The position numbers were made by a program, and so were the translations under genes. From contig JAEZSM010000105.1 in assembly GCA_023421875.1 (NCBI GenBank), forward strand, positions 1-14,795: a DNA stretch of 14,795 nt. Direction: 5' to 3'. This DNA is from Spirochaetota bacterium (GTDB lineage Bacteria; Spirochaetota; Spirochaetia; Treponematales; Rectinemataceae). The notes beneath the pieces were generated by a model, which worked only from the letters and a program-made list of their open reading frames with translations, searched no databases and was not told the origin of the DNA. Positions 13,185 to 14,795 of the stretch are shown here, in pieces. Each line of letters begins with the position of its first letter. The first letter of the stretch is position 1.

Positions 13185-13265
13185 AGCATATGTAAAAAAC
13201 AATCGAGCGTTGATACTTTTTTCTCGATTTAGTGTTTTTATATATGCCGGAACTATGATCAACGA

Positions 13266-13296
13266 TTGACAGGAGACCGTTGTAGTACAGTATAAT
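13266..13296 (+). promoter_or_regulatory. Promoter of ADH-3 with an operator-like dyad in the spacer
   Basis: TTGACA (13266-13271) and TATAAT (13291-13296) both match consensus with a rather long 19-nt spacer. TTGTAGTACAG (13280-13290), a TTGT-N3-ACAA-type dyad, fills the spacer up to the -10. The string TAG-ACAGTATAA is shared with the ABC transporter promoter (5635-5647). Bound protein here would block RNA polymerase, or, given the 19-nt spacer, could act as a MerR-like distorting activator, though GntR proteins are not known for that. Confidence 0.6.
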
Positions 13297-13308
13297 GATC
13301 ACACTCTG

Positions 13309-13356
13309 GAACCGATCCCCGTCAGTCTGCGGGCGTCTTCACATCATCGCGGTTCC
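13309..13356 (+). promoter_or_regulatory. Structured 5' leader of ADH-3
   Basis: GGAACCG (13309-13315) pairs with CGGTTCC (13350-13356), closing a 34-nt interior in which CCCG and CGGG can also pair. TTTT and mixed bases follow (13357-13360), so it is at best a weak attenuator. It sits about 40 nt before the ADH-3 start in the predicted transcript. I do not recognise a known riboswitch class. Confidence 0.4.
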
Positions 13357-13397
13357 TTTTGTCTAACCACAGACATATCAATTTGCTTGGAGGTTTT

Positions 13398-14465
13398 ATG
13401 AGCCAGCCTACAATGATGCGCGCCGCCGTGCTTCACGACTGGAATGACATTCGCATGGTGGAAAGACCTGTTCCGACCCCCGGGCCGGGAGAGGTTCTCA
13501 TCAAGGTCGAGTCCTGCTCCATCTGCGGCGGAGACGTAAAGATTGTCACTAGGGGTATGCTGAAGCAGCCACCTATGGACTCATTCATCATCGGCCACGA
13601 GTATGCCGGCACGATTGTGGAGCTGGGCGAGGCGGTGGACGAGTATAAGATCGGTGACAGGGTAACGGTCGAGGTACACAAGGGCTGCGGTCGCTGCCGT
13701 AACTGTATCGATGGCAAGTACACCGCCTGCCTGAACTACGGCAATCTGGAAAAGGGGCACAGAGCCAACGGCTTTACCACAAACGGCGGCTTCGCCGAGT
13801 ACGCGGTGAACCACGTCAATACGATCAGCAAGATCCCCGACAATATTTCCTTCGACGAGGCAACGATTATCACCACCGCCGGCACGGCTCTTTTTGGGCT
13901 GGAGCACATGGGCGGTTTTGTGGCCGGCGATTCGGTGGCCGTGGTAGGCCCCGGCGCCATCGGCCTCATGGCGGTGCAGTGCGCCAAGGCTTTGGGCGCC
14001 GGCAAGGTGATTCTCACGGGCACCAGGGACGAGCGGCTCGCACTGGGCAAGAAGCTGGGAGCCGATGTAGTGGTCAACCTGAAAAAGGAAGATCCCATTG
14101 CGGCGGTAAAGCGCGAGACCGGTGGCTATGGCGCCGATCTAGTGTTGTTGACCGCCGGCAACAGCGACAGTCTTCAGCAGGCCATTCGGATTGTCCGCAA
14201 GGGCGGCGACATTGTGATGGTAGCCCATTATGAGGACACCGTCTCAGCCGACTTAGGGCTCTGCGTGCAGAATTCCAACAATCTCTACACGGTTCGGGGC
14301 GAGGGCAAGCGCTGTGTGCATAGGGCTCTCGAGCTGATGCGCATGGGCAAGATCCAGGCGAAGGACCTGCTTACCCATTCCTATCCGCTGGATGAGATAC
14401 GCGAAGCGTTCAGGGTGTTCATGGCCAGGGAAGGCGGGGCGATCCGTATCGTCCTTCATCCCTAA
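13398..14465 (+). CDS. Zinc-dependent medium-chain alcohol/polyol dehydrogenase (ADH-3)
   Basis: 355 residues, MDR family. Catalytic-zinc Cys43 (SICGGD), His67-Glu68 (GHEYAG), structural-zinc Cys97, 100, 103 and 111 (GCGRCRNC...C), Rossmann GPGAIG 184-189. The third zinc ligand position holds Thr159 (IITTAG), and the Cys found four residues later in ADH-1 and ADH-2 is Thr163 here. It shares the GHRANGFTT and RGEG blocks with ADH-1, but is more diverged than ADH-1 is from ADH-2. The residue after the second strand is Thr/Gly (LTGTRDERL), which leaves NADP use open. ATG 13398 has GGAGG 4 nt upstream; a longer frame from a TTG at 13359 has no support. It is followed after 31 nt by a TIM-barrel gene on the same strand, so the two probably form an operon. 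Confidence 0.92.
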   Translation: MSQPTMMRAAVLHDWNDIRMVERPVPTPGPGEVLIKVESCSICGGDVKIVTRGMLKQPPMDSFIIGHEYAGTIVELGEAVDEYKIGDRVTVEVHKGCGRCRNCIDGKYTACLNYGNLEKGHRANGFTTNGGFAEYAVNHVNTISKIPDNISFDEATIITTAGTALFGLEHMGGFVAGDSVAVVGPGAIGLMAVQCAKALGAGKVILTGTRDERLALGKKLGADVVVNLKKEDPIAAVKRETGGYGADLVLLTAGNSDSLQQAIRIVRKGGDIVMVAHYEDTVSADLGLCVQNSNNLYTVRGEGKRCVHRALELMRMGKIQAKDLLTHSYPLDEIREAFRVFMAREGGAIRIVLHP

Positions 14466-14496
14466 AAGTAATAATCATTTTTTTAAGGAGAACAGC

Positions 14497-14795
14497 GTGG
14501 ATAACATGTCAATCTACCGGTACATGGATGTCGGCATTGTGCATTTCAAGGCCTTCCCCGAGATTGTCAACGGCGAGGGACCCATTGTCGAAAGCCTTCA
14601 GAAGATCATTGAAGACGATTTCTGGACCGCCATCGAAGTGGGTTGGATAAAGGACGATAAAAAGCGCCAGGATGTGCGCACCCTGCTGGAAGTGTCGGGC
14701 TTGCGGGTCTGCTATGCAACCCAGCCCCGGGTATTCGGCCAGAAGCTCAATTTGAGCGCCCTGGACCCCAAGGAGCGCAGGGCTGGTATAAACGG
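14497..14795 (+). CDS. Sugar-phosphate isomerase/epimerase-like TIM-barrel protein, 3' end beyond window
   Basis: The first 99 codons, translated by hand, run off the right edge. The first strand VGIVHFKAFPE, then FWTAIEVGWIKD, then a helix and LEVSGLRVCYATQP, followed by LNLSALDPKERRAGI, follow the order seen in the xylose isomerase-like/AP-endonuclease-2-like TIM-barrel superfamily, where L-N-L--LD-EER--A- is common after the second or third strand. Members isomerise or epimerise sugars and keto-acids, or cleave inosose-type compounds, using a divalent metal. The metal ligands would lie past the edge. The start is GTG 14497 with AAGGAG 6 nt upstream; the in-frame ATG at 14506 is too far from it. 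It is downstream of ADH-3 in the same operon, which suits a dehydrogenase-isomerase pair acting on a sugar-like compound. Confidence 0.72.
   Translation, partial: MDNMSIYRYMDVGIVHFKAFPEIVNGEGPIVESLQKIIEDDFWTAIEVGWIKDDKKRQDVRTLLEVSGLRVCYATQPRVFGQKLNLSALDPKERRAGIN

Noticed and set aside
12940..13302. Small frames (120 codons minus, 64 codons plus from 13075) in the GntR/ADH-3 gap
   Set aside because: They cross the inverted repeats, begin without a Shine-Dalgarno, and resemble translation of AT-rich non-coding DNA. A small peptide cannot be fully excluded.

Overview
This window comes from a bacterium. It is densely coded, moderately GC-rich in its genes and AT-rich between them, with clear Shine-Dalgarno starts and intrinsic terminators. 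An ABC binding protein with a cleavable Sec-type signal peptide and no lipobox points to a cell with a periplasm. The C_GCAxxG_C_C family protein and the lack of respiratory genes suit an anaerobe. I cannot fix the lineage; a spirochaete is a guess only. The window looks like one accessory catabolic locus, not a housekeeping region.

Layout: (i) 1-764, minus: 5' part of a zinc-dependent alcohol dehydrogenase (ADH-1, runs off the left edge), divergent from a second, more distant zinc dehydrogenase at 971-1996 that ends in a strong terminator. (ii) 2088-5381, minus: an MFS transporter, a creatininase-family amidohydrolase and a D-2-hydroxyacid dehydrogenase. The last two look like one operon read from about 5440 leftward; the MFS gene probably has its own promoter. 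(iii) 5681-10979, plus: an operon for a branched-chain-amino-acid-type ABC transporter (binding protein, one polypeptide carrying both ATPases, LivM and LivH permeases), closed by a small C_GCAxxG_C_C cysteine protein and a bidirectional terminator. (iv) 11065-12881, minus: an FCD-type GntR regulator whose stop overlaps the start of a third zinc dehydrogenase (ADH-2). (v) 12882-13397: a 516-bp AT-rich intergenic region filled with inverted repeats. (vi) 13398 to the right edge, plus: a fourth zinc dehydrogenase (ADH-3) and the start of a sugar-phosphate-isomerase/epimerase-like TIM-barrel gene.

One kind of short dyad, TTGT-N3-ACAA with common core GTAGGAC, lies on or beside the likely -10 box at five promoters: ADH-1, the 971 dehydrogenase, the hydroxyacid dehydrogenase operon, the ABC transporter operon and ADH-3. 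It resembles FadR/FCD-type GntR operators, and the only regulator in the window is an FCD GntR protein with its metal-ligand residues intact. The simplest reading is a local regulon that takes up a small polar substrate, probably a polyol, hydroxy acid, or amide/lactam of one, and oxidises or hydrolyses it. The substrate cannot be read from the sequence.

The best candidates for something new are this regulon and pathway as a whole, three related dehydrogenases with Thr at the usual third catalytic-zinc ligand position, the LivG-LivF fusion, and the run of perfect inverted repeats at 12967-13104.
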